A stretch of DNA of 15,604 nt from Holophagales bacterium. Its GTDB lineage: Bacteria; Acidobacteriota; Holophagae; Holophagales; Holophagaceae. Both the position numbers and the translations under genes were made by a program. The notes beneath the pieces are model-generated. The model did no database searches and was not told the origin of the DNA. It saw only the letters and a list, made by a program, of their open reading frames with translations. Positions 6,742 through 13,888 of this stretch are shown in pieces. Position 1 is the stretch's first letter. Each line of letters begins with the position of its first letter. The stretch lies in contig JAITFL010000083.1 in the NCBI GenBank assembly GCA_031281385.1, positions 1 to 15,604 of the forward strand. Direction: 5' to 3'.

Positions 6742-7878
6742 ATGACGCAGCTTCTTTTTTGGTTCATCATGGCCGCCCTTGGCGCCGCCCTCATTTGGGG
6801 GGCGGCCATCTTTTTTGTCAGGCTGGCCAAGCCGAGGAACACCGACGCGCAGCGGGCGGAAATGCTCTTGCTGGGTGCCGTAAGCAGCAGCCTGAGGGAA
6901 CGGGGAGAATTGGCGGCGAATCTGGGCGAGCTGAGGACTATTCACGAACAGTTGCTCAATTCCCTGCCATTCGGCCTTTTGTGGGTTGACAAAAAGGGCG
7001 TAGTCGGCGGGCTGAACCAATCGGGGCAGTCGCTGTTGGGGTTGGGGCCCGGAACCGTTGGACTGCAGGCGGAATCAGCGCTTGGGCAGTACGCCTGGCT
7101 GTTGGAGTCGCTTGCGTCCGATTTGTTTGAACCCAAAAGGGCAACGGACGGCAGCGGCCGGCGGTGGGAAGCCAGAAAGATCCCCGCGCCTAGCCGGGTG
7201 GGCGCGCTCATCCAATTTGAAGACGTCACCGAGCGCGAAAACGAAGAAAGGCGGCTGGCCGTCAAAGACCGGTTCGCCGAGATAGGCGAAATGGCCGCCG
7301 GCTTGGCCCACCAACTGAAAAATGGCTTGGCGGTCCTAAAAGGGCAGGGGCAGCTCCTTGGTCGCCAAGGGTACAGCGACGCCGCCGCTGAAATAATACA
7401 AGAAGTTTCCATGCTGGAAAGGCTGATGGCGGATTTTTTGCGCTGGGCAAAGCCGCTGTCTCCAGAACTGGCAGACACAGACTTGGCGGCTGTGGCGGAG
7501 GAAGCCATAGCAGAGATAAGGCGAAGGCCGTGTGCCTCGCAGGTGTCCATCGAAAGGCAAGGGGAAGGGCGTGTACATGCAGACCCCGCGCTGTTGAAAG
7601 AGGCCCTGTTGAACATCATCGAAAACGCATGCCAAGCAAGCCCCGCCGGTGGCAGAGTATTGGTACTCGTTTCGGGCGCCATGATAAAAATAATGGATGA
7701 AGGCCCAGGCTTGGGGCCAGAAGACTTTGGCAAATACATAAGGCCGTTTGAGAGCGGACGCCCAGATGGGACGGGCCTTGGTCTCTCCTTGGCGTTCAAG
7801 TGGCTGAGTGCCCAGAGCGCGGACTTGATCGCCACAAAGAGAGATGGCTGCGGAAGTATTTTTGTTGTCAAATGGTAA
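6742..7878 (+). CDS. Membrane-anchored PAS sensor histidine kinase (NtrB-like)
   Basis: A 378-aa two-component sensor. One N-terminal membrane helix (about 4-27) has almost no periplasmic part, so it probably senses an internal or membrane signal. A PAS-like domain (about 65-165) ends in the typical FEDVTERENEERRL linker. The dimerisation/phosphoacceptor helix has H190 in GLAHQLKNGLAVLKG, where most HisKA proteins read HEIKNPL; Q and G replace the acidic residue and proline. ATPase domain: N box NIIENACQA (291-299), G1 DEGPGLG (319-325), G2 GTGLGLSLA (343-351). No response regulator is nearby, so it is an orphan in this window. No SD precedes the ATG; a TATAAA 3 bases before it may be chance or a leaderless promoter. 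nadE follows after 20 bases and is probably cotranscribed. Confidence 0.9.
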   Translation: MTQLLFWFIMAALGAALIWGAAIFFVRLAKPRNTDAQRAEMLLLGAVSSSLRERGELAANLGELRTIHEQLLNSLPFGLLWVDKKGVVGGLNQSGQSLLGLGPGTVGLQAESALGQYAWLLESLASDLFEPKRATDGSGRRWEARKIPAPSRVGALIQFEDVTERENEERRLAVKDRFAEIGEMAAGLAHQLKNGLAVLKGQGQLLGRQGYSDAAAEIIQEVSMLERLMADFLRWAKPLSPELADTDLAAVAEEAIAEIRRRPCASQVSIERQGEGRVHADPALLKEALLNIIENACQASPAGGRVLVLVSGAMIKIMDEGPGLGPEDFGKYIRPFESGRPDGTGLGLSLAFKWLSAQSADLIATKRDGCGSIFVVKW

Positions 7879-7898
7879 ACAAAGGACATACTAATCTT

Positions 7899-9524
7899 AT
7901 GAGAATCGCGCTGCTTCAGATCAACGTTGACTTTGGCCGGCCAGAGGCGAATGGGAAGGCCATTGAAAGGGGCTACTTGGAAGCGATCAACTTGGGCGCC
8001 GAACTTGTGGTCGCGCCCGAACTGGCAGTCCCCGGCAGCCTGCCGCGGGAAGCGTTGTCGGATGCAAACGCCATTCGTGCAACCGACAGTGAAAATCAGA
8101 GGCTGAGTTCCTTGGCCGGGGCCATCCCCTTGGTTTTCGGCACATGCTCAAATAGCTATTTGGGCGAACTGTCAAATGAAATATGGTGGTGCGAAAATGG
8201 GGGACTGCGCCACAGGAGGCTAAAAGAAGCCCAAGGCGCAGACAAAGTTGAATCCATAGAATATCTGGGGACAAAAATTGGCTTAGCGATAGGCGAAGAC
8301 CTTGATGGGAGTTTTGAAAACCATGCGAGGGCTGGGGCGGAACTGATGATAAACGCCGTAGCCAGCCCAGCCGCGCTGGGAAGCTACGCGCCGCCAGACA
8401 GTTGCCCATCTTGGGCGCTGCCGTCAAAGGCAAAGCGCAGGCGCGAGTTTTTGGCGGAGCAATCTAAGATGCACGCGGTGCCAATTGCGTACGTCAACCG
8501 CGTAGGCGCCGACAAAAATTATCTTTTCGATGGGGGCAGTTGCCTTGCGTTGCCAGATGGCAAATGGCAATGCGGGCATTCTTTCCATGATGGGGTTCTG
8601 CTCGTTGACACAAACAGGGCAGGGGAGCCATACGGGGAAAAATCAGAGGCGGAAGGCCCTTGGCTGGCACAGGCACTGGCGATGGGCATCAAAGATAGCC
8701 TATCAAAGCAAGGGATAGGCGCGGCTGTCATCGGGCTTTCTGGAGGCATTGACAGCGCGGTGGTGGCGGCGCTGGCTTGCAAAGCGTTGGAACCAAAAAA
8801 GATTCTGGGCGTTTCGTTGCCGACCCGTTTCACAAGCGCGGAAAGCGTGGAGTTGGCAAGAGTCACAGCACAAAACCTTGGGATAAACTATTTGGAGCTG
8901 GACGCAGACGCGCCATATTCAAGCGCTGCGGCATCGCTGAAGCATGCGTTTCCCGCACGCGAATTTTGCCTGACCGACGAGAACCTGCAGAGCCGCGCAC
9001 GCGGGGTGCTGTTGATGGCCCTCACCACCGAGCCAGACGTTCACCGCCTTTTGGGCGCGGATCGCTGTGTTGTCATCAACACTGGGAACAAGAGCGAAGC
9101 AGCCACGGGCTACTTCACGCTTTACGGCGATGGGATTGGTGCCTTTGGCCCGCTGGGCGACTTGCTGAAAGCCAGGGTTTATTTGCTTGCCGACGAGTTT
9201 CAGGGCCAGATACCAGAGCGAGTGATAAAGCGTCCGCCGTCCGCCGAACTAAGGCCGGGGCAGACAGATGAAGCCAGCTTGGTGCCCTACAGCCAACTGG
9301 ACGCCGTGCTTGGAGCGTTTCTAGAGGCTGGTCGCCCAGAGGAATGTTTGCACGCCGATTTGGCTGATGTTCTAAAGGGGCAGGACTTGGCCTGGGCCAG
9401 AATCGCGCTGCCAAAGATTTTGCAAATGGTCAAGAACAGCGAGTTTAAGCGCAGGTATCTGCCATACGTATTGAATGTGACGCAAGGCAACAATTGGCCG
9501 GGAAGGTTTGGCAAGAAAAGTTAA
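7899..9524 (+). CDS. nadE: Long-form NAD+ synthetase with degenerate glutaminase domain
   Basis: Amidates nicotinic acid adenine dinucleotide to NAD+. The 541-aa size and order match glutamine-dependent NadE: a nitrilase-fold domain (1 to about 250) and a PP-loop synthetase domain (about 260-541). The synthetase half looks fully functional: SGGIDS (281-286), NTGNKSE (394-400), GYFTLYGD (404-411), PPSAELRPGQTDE (446-458). In the nitrilase half the Glu of the Glu-Lys-Cys triad is kept (E41 in APELAVPG), but the nucleophile position, normally LICED, reads AIGED: G132, codon GGC at 8292-8294. The usual lysine motif KxxLP is also absent (HRRLKEAQG). It should therefore need free ammonia or an external amidotransferase. 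Start: ATG with AAAGGA 12 bases upstream; an ATG at 7872 overlaps the kinase end and is less likely. Confidence 0.92.
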   Translation: MRIALLQINVDFGRPEANGKAIERGYLEAINLGAELVVAPELAVPGSLPREALSDANAIRATDSENQRLSSLAGAIPLVFGTCSNSYLGELSNEIWWCENGGLRHRRLKEAQGADKVESIEYLGTKIGLAIGEDLDGSFENHARAGAELMINAVASPAALGSYAPPDSCPSWALPSKAKRRREFLAEQSKMHAVPIAYVNRVGADKNYLFDGGSCLALPDGKWQCGHSFHDGVLLVDTNRAGEPYGEKSEAEGPWLAQALAMGIKDSLSKQGIGAAVIGLSGGIDSAVVAALACKALEPKKILGVSLPTRFTSAESVELARVTAQNLGINYLELDADAPYSSAAASLKHAFPAREFCLTDENLQSRARGVLLMALTTEPDVHRLLGADRCVVINTGNKSEAATGYFTLYGDGIGAFGPLGDLLKARVYLLADEFQGQIPERVIKRPPSAELRPGQTDEASLVPYSQLDAVLGAFLEAGRPEECLHADLADVLKGQDLAWARIALPKILQMVKNSEFKRRYLPYVLNVTQGNNWPGRFGKKS

Positions 9525-9536
9525 AGGGCCTTCCCG
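9499..9536. terminator. Weak candidate terminator hairpin at the nadE 3' end
   Basis: cgggaagg (9499-9506) pairs with ccttcccg (9529-9536), an 8-bp stem with a 22-base loop spanning the nadE stop codon. Downstream is tccaatttt with only four T. The long loop and short T-run make it weak. It lies between the convergent nadE and outer-membrane barrel genes, where a shared terminator would be expected. Confidence 0.25.
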
Positions 9537-9558
9537 TCCAATTTTGCTTATGCTTGCG

Positions 9559-10326
9559 CTAGAACGAATACGAGTAGCTTATGCCAAAAACCCAGTAATT
9601 TTCATCCGAATATGGCACGCCCAGCACTTTTCGGTCGAAGCCCTTATGGTAATTGCAGGTTGGGACAAGCGAGGTGTTTTTGGAAAAAGCTATCGGGATT
9701 GACAAGCTCACCGTCCAATAGCTGCCGGAGGTATCTACTTTGGGCGGCTCGTCCGGGTTAGTGTTTGACAGTTCGTATTTTCCAATTAGTGCCGACAGGT
9801 CTATGCCGACCTTCTCTCCAAGCGGGATTGAGTACCCAGCCGCAAGTTCAAACGTCGGCCCTTTTTGGATAACATCGTAATAGGCGGTGAACGACACGTT
9901 AAGGTCGTTTGCGTCTAGGGCAAATGTAACGGTCGGCTCGATGATGGCCTTGTATTGCCCTTCAGCTCTCGGGTATGTGTAGGCCAAGACGCCGGGCTTG
10001 ATTTTGAAATAGTCGCCCAAAAGGCTAAATTCGTACGCGGCAGAAAGATCAAACTCGGGATAAACCGTATCAGTCAACTTTTCGTTTAGGGGATAGGCGA
10101 GAGACAGCCCGAAACTCCACGGCCCTTTCTCATACGTTATTTCGGGCTGAAAGGACAAGCCCCCTTGGGTCTCACCGCGCTGGGCATTACCGCGCCAAAT
10201 GTAGTCGGACAGCGCGGCCGGAGTGATTGTAAATTTCCCCTTTTCGCCTTCTCCGGCGGATTGTGAGTGTGATGGGGCGGAGAACAGTGCCGCCAGCATC
10301 AGGGGGGCCACCAGTTGCTTTTTCAT
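9559..10326 (-). CDS. Outer-membrane beta-barrel protein, TorF/Gcw_chp-like putative porin
   Basis: A 255-aa exported protein. The N-terminus is a signal peptide (MKKQ, hydrophobic core, then a likely cut after SHSQSA near residue 24). The mature part is alternating amphipathic strands rich in Tyr, Phe and Gly, ending in SYSYSF; the terminal Phe is the signature recognised by the BAM assembly machinery. Early residues SDYIWRGNAQRGETQGGLSFQPEITYEKG resemble the putative-porin family in which SDY.wRG.s is followed by paired strands (TorF/Gcw_chp, function unproven). It may be a small channel; substrate unknown. SD AGGAGG is 4 bases before the ATG, and a good promoter lies about 75 bases upstream. 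It is convergent with nadE and divergent from the MCP gene. Confidence 0.65.
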   Translation of the reverse strand: MKKQLVAPLMLAALFSAPSHSQSAGEGEKGKFTITPAALSDYIWRGNAQRGETQGGLSFQPEITYEKGPWSFGLSLAYPLNEKLTDTVYPEFDLSAAYEFSLLGDYFKIKPGVLAYTYPRAEGQYKAIIEPTVTFALDANDLNVSFTAYYDVIQKGPTFELAAGYSIPLGEKVGIDLSALIGKYELSNTNPDEPPKVDTSGSYWTVSLSIPIAFSKNTSLVPTCNYHKGFDRKVLGVPYSDENYWVFGISYSYSF

Positions 10327-10348
10327 TCTTCCTCCTAAAAGTTTGTGC

Positions 10349-10362
10349 TTGGCTCAAGCCAA
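10349..10362. repeat. Short palindrome in the leader of the barrel gene
   Basis: ttggctcaagccaa is a 6-bp inverted repeat with a 2-base centre, between the predicted transcription start and the SD of the outer-membrane gene. It could be an operator or simply a leader hairpin; nothing more can be said from sequence. Confidence 0.4.
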
Positions 10363-10398
10363 AAAATGCAGGGTATAGCCAAGACTTGCACAGGTTCC

Positions 10399-10426
10399 AT
10401 TATGACACGCTTGGGGCGTTTGCCAA
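10399..10426 (-). promoter_or_regulatory. Sigma-70-type promoter for the outer-membrane barrel gene
   Basis: Minus-strand reading gives TTGGCA (-35, 10426-10421; 5 of 6), a 16-base spacer and CATAAT (-10, 10404-10399; 5 of 6). It predicts a leader of about 65 bases with an SD of AGGAGG. It lies in the 186-base divergent gap to the MCP gene, for which I could not find an equally good promoter. Confidence 0.45.
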
Positions 10427-10512
10427 GAGATTACGTTCAAAAAAACGCTTTCAAAATATCTTTCTGATGGTAGCATTATTCATTTGCCGAGTATTGCTTT
10501 GGGAGGTTATCA

Positions 10513-12159
10513 ATGCTGCGCGCTTGGAACAGGCTTTCGCTGCAGACCAAGGTTGTCTGTCTTTTTTCTTTCGCCATTTTTTTGATCGTATGCCTATATA
10601 CTGTATTCGCCGTCAAGGAGCAATCCACCGCAGAGCTAAAGGCCATAGACAGTCAATTGGCTGCAGCGGCTAGGTCTTACGCAAGGGTTATTGGCGAAAA
10701 AACAATAGACAGGGCTTTCAGCTCCGAAAAAATACCCGAAGAAGACTACAAATCCCTAGTGGCCTCTATGGGGGCCTTTGCCGAAGAACTAGGAATGGAA
10801 TATTTATATTCCATGACGGTCGTTGGCTCAACTGTAAAGTATGTGATAGATGGCTCGACCAAAAGCGACATTGAAAAAGGCGAATTTGCTTTCCCTATGG
10901 ACGACTATCAAGACGCAAGCCCAAAAATACTTGTCGCGTGGGAGACGGGCAAACCGCAGGTGGACGAATACGTGGACGGGTTTGGCAACCACAGGTCATT
11001 TTTTCTGCCAATAACGACAGCGGCGGGCAACAAAGTGGTCGTTGGCGCAGACGTGGAAGTGAGCGAGATACAGAAAAAGATGCGGGAAATATTGACAAAG
11101 CACATATACATCGGCGCGGGCATCTTAATCTTTGGCTTGGTTCTCACATTTCCTTTTGCGCGAAAGATGACAAAGTCCGTGACCGAGATCGCTTCAATCG
11201 TTCAGCACATCACAGACAGTCTGGACTTTACAAGTGCAATTGCAGTGAAGGACGAAGACGAAATTGGCCAAATTGCCGAAAACATCAATTCTTTGCAGGG
11301 CGCCCTGCGAGAGAGCATTGGCGAGGCGTACGAAATGTCTGCGTCCAGCGCTGGAAACGCCGAAAAGTTTAGCGGTTCTGCGGTATCCATACAAAACCAG
11401 GTGGACTCCACGGCGCAAAAAGTCCGGCAGATTGCCGAAAAAACTGCGAGCATAAATGAACAAGCTCAGGTAGCCGCACAATACACAGCGTCAATACAGC
11501 AGGACATCAATGGCACAAACCAGCAGTTGTCCGACGCTCAGGCGGCCATGAAAGAATTGACAGAAGGTGTCAACCTGACAGCCAAAAACAGTCGCCAGCT
11601 TGCAAATGACCTCCAATCGCTTAACGCCAAGGTCGGTGCGATAAGGTTTGTCTTGGCAACGATAACGGAAATATCCGACCATACCAACCTGTTGGCGCTG
11701 AACGCATCCATAGAGGCCGCGCACGCTGGTAACATGGGAGTTGGGTTCGCCGTCGTTGCGGGCGAAGTGGGTGACTTGGCCAACAAAACCCAAGAGACCG
11801 TCAGTGAATCCGAAAATGTCGTGAGGCAGATCATTGATGGCGTTGACGGTGTGATACGCGAAATGGTCAAAATTGTTGAAGCAAATGAAAAACTTGCCCA
11901 AACATCAAACAAATCGCTTGAGGTCATCCAAGCGATAAATGAGCGCTTCGCAAATATCGCGTCTAGCAACGCCGAGTGCGTGTCGAGCAGCGATTCCATT
12001 AAGGACTCCATCGCCGATATTTCAGAAAACCTCAATCTTGCAAACGCCGCGCTGGAAACAAGCAATTCCAATGTGGTCGAAATGGTGAATACGGCGTCTT
12101 CCATCTGGGAAGATGCCAATGGCGTCAAAATCCAAATGTCCAAGTTTAGGGTCAATTAG
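10513..12159 (+). CDS. Methyl-accepting chemotaxis protein with a periplasmic sensor domain
   Basis: A 548-aa transmembrane chemoreceptor. Layout: TM1 about 13-33; a periplasmic ligand domain about 35-195 (Cache-like, ending [12 protein letters not shown]); TM2 about 198-216; HAMP about 217-270; then a long coiled-coil signalling rod to the C-terminus. The hairpin tip [30 protein letters not shown] (about 390-419) is recognisable, but it has H for R in EAAR, N for E in AGE, V for R in GRGF and G for R in EVR, all normally conserved for CheA/CheW and trimer contacts. There is no CheR-tethering pentapeptide at the end (KFRVN). SD GGGAGG is 6 bases before the ATG. It is divergent from the barrel gene and convergent with the DUF493 gene. 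No che genes are nearby. Confidence 0.93.
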   Translation: MLRAWNRLSLQTKVVCLFSFAIFLIVCLYTVFAVKEQSTAELKAIDSQLAAAARSYARVIGEKTIDRAFSSEKIPEEDYKSLVASMGAFAEELGMEYLYSMTVVGSTVKYVIDGSTKSDIEKGEFAFPMDDYQDASPKILVAWETGKPQVDEYVDGFGNHRSFFLPITTAAGNKVVVGADVEVSEIQKKMREILTKHIYIGAGILIFGLVLTFPFARKMTKSVTEIASIVQHITDSLDFTSAIAVKDEDEIGQIAENINSLQGALRESIGEAYEMSASSAGNAEKFSGSAVSIQNQVDSTAQKVRQIAEKTASINEQAQVAAQYTASIQQDINGTNQQLSDAQAAMKELTEGVNLTAKNSRQLANDLQSLNAKVGAIRFVLATITEISDHTNLLALNASIEAAHAGNMGVGFAVVAGEVGDLANKTQETVSESENVVRQIIDGVDGVIREMVKIVEANEKLAQTSNKSLEVIQAINERFANIASSNAECVSSSDSIKDSIADISENLNLANAALETSNSNVVEMVNTASSIWEDANGVKIQMSKFRVN

Positions 12160-12165
12160 CCGGGG

Positions 12166-12426
12166 TTACAACTGCATCACGACACCTGGAAGCACATGGA
12201 TCGCCTTGCGGAGCCGTTCTTCGGATGCCCTGTCTGGCAGTTCCACCCAAAACGTGTAGCTGACGTAGCTTCCCTTTTTGTTGGACCGCCAATGGGGTTC
12301 TTCCTGCTCGCCCAAATGGGCCGCAATTATGGACTGTATGGCAGAAGGGTCTAATGTCCCTTCGACGCCGATGATTTTCATCGGAGCCTTGTGGGGGAAG
12401 TGGGTGGATTCGCTTTTCGTGTTCAT
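12166..12426 (-). CDS. DUF493 (YbeD-like) small protein
   Basis: 86 aa from the ATG at 12426; an in-frame TTG at 12432 would add two residues. The pattern matches DUF493: THFPHKAPMKIIGVEG at the N-terminus, the central SNKKGSYVSYTFWVEL strand pair (family S.kG.Y.s.t), and the closing helix-strand LRKAIHVLPGVVMQL. The fold is a small ferredoxin-like alpha-beta sandwich of unproven function; E. coli YbeD lies by lipB. It stops 6 bases from the MCP stop (convergent). The 231-base gap to the next gene holds the heptamer repeat. The SD is weak (TTGGGA directly before the ATG), so the exact start is less sure than the family. Confidence 0.75.
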   Translation of the reverse strand: MNTKSESTHFPHKAPMKIIGVEGTLDPSAIQSIIAAHLGEQEEPHWRSNKKGSYVSYTFWVELPDRASEERLRKAIHVLPGVVMQL

Positions 12427-12517
12427 TCCCAATAATGGTATCAGTTAGTTCAAAACATGGCATGATTAGCTTCTTGCAAAATTTCTCTTTTTTTGGACTG
12501 TGAGGCTCCGTTTAGCA

Positions 12518-12548
12518 AATTGACAATTGACAATTGACAATTGACAAT
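12518..12548. repeat. Tandem heptamer repeat (aattgac), about 4.4 copies
   Basis: Four perfect head-to-tail units of aattgac plus aat. Each unit contains TTGACA (12520, 12527, 12534, 12541), the -35 consensus. On the other strand it would translate as QLSIVNCQ-type peptide, a known spurious product of such repeats. It lies between the DUF493 gene and the ureohydrolase, 110 bases before the latter. Similar short heptamer arrays occur in intergenic regions of many bacteria. The copy number may vary. Confidence 0.9.
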
Positions 12549-12657
12549 GGTGGATGCGGCTTTTGGCCGCGCCGATTTCTTGATTGGGATGCCGCTCATT
12601 TTCGGGAGCTTCCATAAATTGAATGAGAAAATATTGGCAATGGTTGGAGGTTTGCAA

Positions 12658-13515
12658 GTGCCTCATGAGTTTGTTCTCCCGTTTTTCTTGGGCAGCAGGG
12701 ATGCCCGCGACGCCAAAATTGCGTTGTTTGGCGCGTGTTGGGACGGCACCAGCTCATTCAGGGCCGGAAGCCGCTTTGCCGGATTTGCGGTGAGGGAGGC
12801 ATCCTTTGGCATGGAAGAGTTCAGCTTCTATCAGCGGGAAAGCCTGCTCGATGTGCCATTTGCAGACTATGGTGATTTGTTTTTGCCGCCGGGGCAAAAA
12901 GAATTGGTTTTGTCCTCTGTCGCCAGCGCCGCCAAAGAGTTCAGGTCAAAGGGCCAGTTTCCCTTGGCTTTTGGCGGAGAGCACCTGCTGTCCCACCCAC
13001 TGATCATGTCGGCGTTTGAAGAGCATTCGGATCTGGCCGTCGTTCATGTTGACGCCCACGCCGACATTCGCCCGGAGCTTTGGGGCGATGACCTGACGCA
13101 CGCCACTTTCCTCGGTCGCGTCGCCGACCGCATCGGCTATGAAAACATCAAACAGTTTGGCATCCGCTCTTGCAGCGCGGAGGAGTGGGAGATCGCGGCC
13201 CGCCACGACACCTTTCGCCCATTTTGTGTCGAAGCGCTGAAAAGCCATCTCGATGGACTTTGTGACAGGCCGATATACCTGACCCTTGACTTGGACGTGC
13301 TGGACCCCGCCCTTTATCCAGGCACCGGTACGCCCGAGCCCGGCGGTATTGATTGGAGCCTGTTGATAGAAGGGCTTAAACTATTCAGGGGCAGGCGATT
13401 GGTGGGCGCCGATTGCATGGAGCTGAGCCCGCACTATGACAATTCAGGCGCGAGCGCCCAAGCCATGGCCAAGACGCTAAGGGAAATGATATTAATCGCC
13501 AATGCTAGGGTATAG
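12658..13515 (+). CDS. speB: Agmatinase-type ureohydrolase
   Basis: Arginase-fold hydrolase, probably agmatine to putrescine plus urea. The 285-aa form starts at GTG 12658, with GGAGG 7 bases upstream; in-frame ATGs at 12547, 12589 and 12640 lack an SD, and the extension shows no conserved sequence. Binuclear manganese ligands are all present: H109 in GGEH (106-109), D132/H134/D136 in VDAHAD (131-136), D211/D213 in LDLDVLDP (210-217). The early segment ACWDGTSSFRAGSRFAGFAVREAS (26-49) is the agmatinase N-terminal pattern, and PGTGTPEPGG (221-230) fits the agmatinase branch. Guanidinobutyrase or another ureohydrolase is possible, since no arginine decarboxylase or other polyamine gene is near. 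It is convergent with the HU gene, 34 bases away. Confidence 0.85.
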   Translation: MPHEFVLPFFLGSRDARDAKIALFGACWDGTSSFRAGSRFAGFAVREASFGMEEFSFYQRESLLDVPFADYGDLFLPPGQKELVLSSVASAAKEFRSKGQFPLAFGGEHLLSHPLIMSAFEEHSDLAVVHVDAHADIRPELWGDDLTHATFLGRVADRIGYENIKQFGIRSCSAEEWEIAARHDTFRPFCVEALKSHLDGLCDRPIYLTLDLDVLDPALYPGTGTPEPGGIDWSLLIEGLKLFRGRRLVGADCMELSPHYDNSGASAQAMAKTLREMILIANARV

Positions 13516-13525
13516 CCCCGGCACT

Positions 13526-13559
13526 TTCCAAATAGAATCAACACTGCTTCTATTTGGAA
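13526..13559. repeat. Perfect 12-bp inverted repeat between convergent genes
   Basis: ttccaaatagaa (13526-13537) and ttctatttggaa (13548-13559) flank a 10-base loop. The right arm runs into the last codons and stop of the HU gene and includes part of the 20-base module shared with 6230-6249. Its place between two convergent genes suggests a bidirectional terminator, but neither strand has a T-run after the stem, so it would not be a classical intrinsic one. Confidence 0.75.
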
Positions 13560-13568
13560 TTGGAATAA
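13549..13568. repeat. 20-base module, copy 2
   Basis: Identical to 6230-6249. Here it covers the codons for the C-terminal YSNSK and stop of the HU-like protein plus one base beyond, so it is both coding and part of the inverted repeat at 13526-13559. Confidence 0.8.
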
Positions 13569-13831
13569 ACAAAGCGAAGGCTCTTGCCAGGCTTGAACCT
13601 AACGCTTTTGCCGGTTGGAATCTTTACGCTTTGGCCGGTTTTGATGTTTCTGCCGAATCCGCGCTTGCGCGTCCGTGGCTCAAACACTCCGAATCCGCGA
13701 ATTTCTATTCTCTCCCCCTTGAGCAGGGCTTCTTTCATCCTGCTTGTGAGCAGATCAACAACGGACAGGGCCGTGTCCCTAGAACAAGGGTGGGCCAGCA
13801 TTAATGCGTTTGCAATGTCCAGCTTTATCAT
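13550..13831 (-). CDS. HU/IHF-family DNA-binding protein
   Basis: A 93-aa histone-like protein that binds and bends DNA as a dimer. The helical N-terminal half (MIKLDIANAL.. to LLKGERIEI) is followed by the family turn RGFGVFEPRTRKRGFGRN (45-62), the flexible DNA arm with TGQSVKIPTGKSVRFKPGK, and a short tail. The arm carries P72 in KIPTG, the proline that intercalates into DNA in HU and IHF. Whether it is HU or an IHF-like subunit cannot be decided. A strong SD (GGGAGG, 6 bases) precedes the ATG. It lies 57 bases after the EAL-protein stop and may be read from the same transcript. Its last codons are shared with a repeat (13549-13568). Confidence 0.93.
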   Translation of the reverse strand: MIKLDIANALMLAHPCSRDTALSVVDLLTSRMKEALLKGERIEIRGFGVFEPRTRKRGFGRNIKTGQSVKIPTGKSVRFKPGKSLRFVYSNSK

Positions 13832-13888
13832 TGGCCACCTCCCAAGCCACCATGATGAGTATTCTCATTTTTTACCAAATTGCTACTG

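Noticed and set aside
6942..7889. Minus-strand frame of 315 codons opposite the histidine kinase
   Set aside because: Shadow frame; the plus-strand frame has all kinase motifs in order.
10485..10500. Sigma-28 (flagellar) promoter before the MCP, from GCCGAGTA
   Set aside because: Only 6 of 8 match the -10 consensus and no TAAA lies 15 bases upstream.
12518..12548. Possible CRISPR-like array
   Set aside because: Units are 7 bases with no spacers; a simple tandem repeat.
12541..12657. N-terminal extension of the ureohydrolase from upstream TTG/ATG codons
   Set aside because: The extension starts in the tandem repeat, lacks an SD and is not family-like; GGAGG 7 bases before GTG 12658 gives the expected N-terminus.
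12466..12666. Minus-strand 66-codon frame containing QLSIVNCQ
   Set aside because: Product of the heptamer repeat; no SD, no homology, and it overlaps the start of the ureohydrolase.
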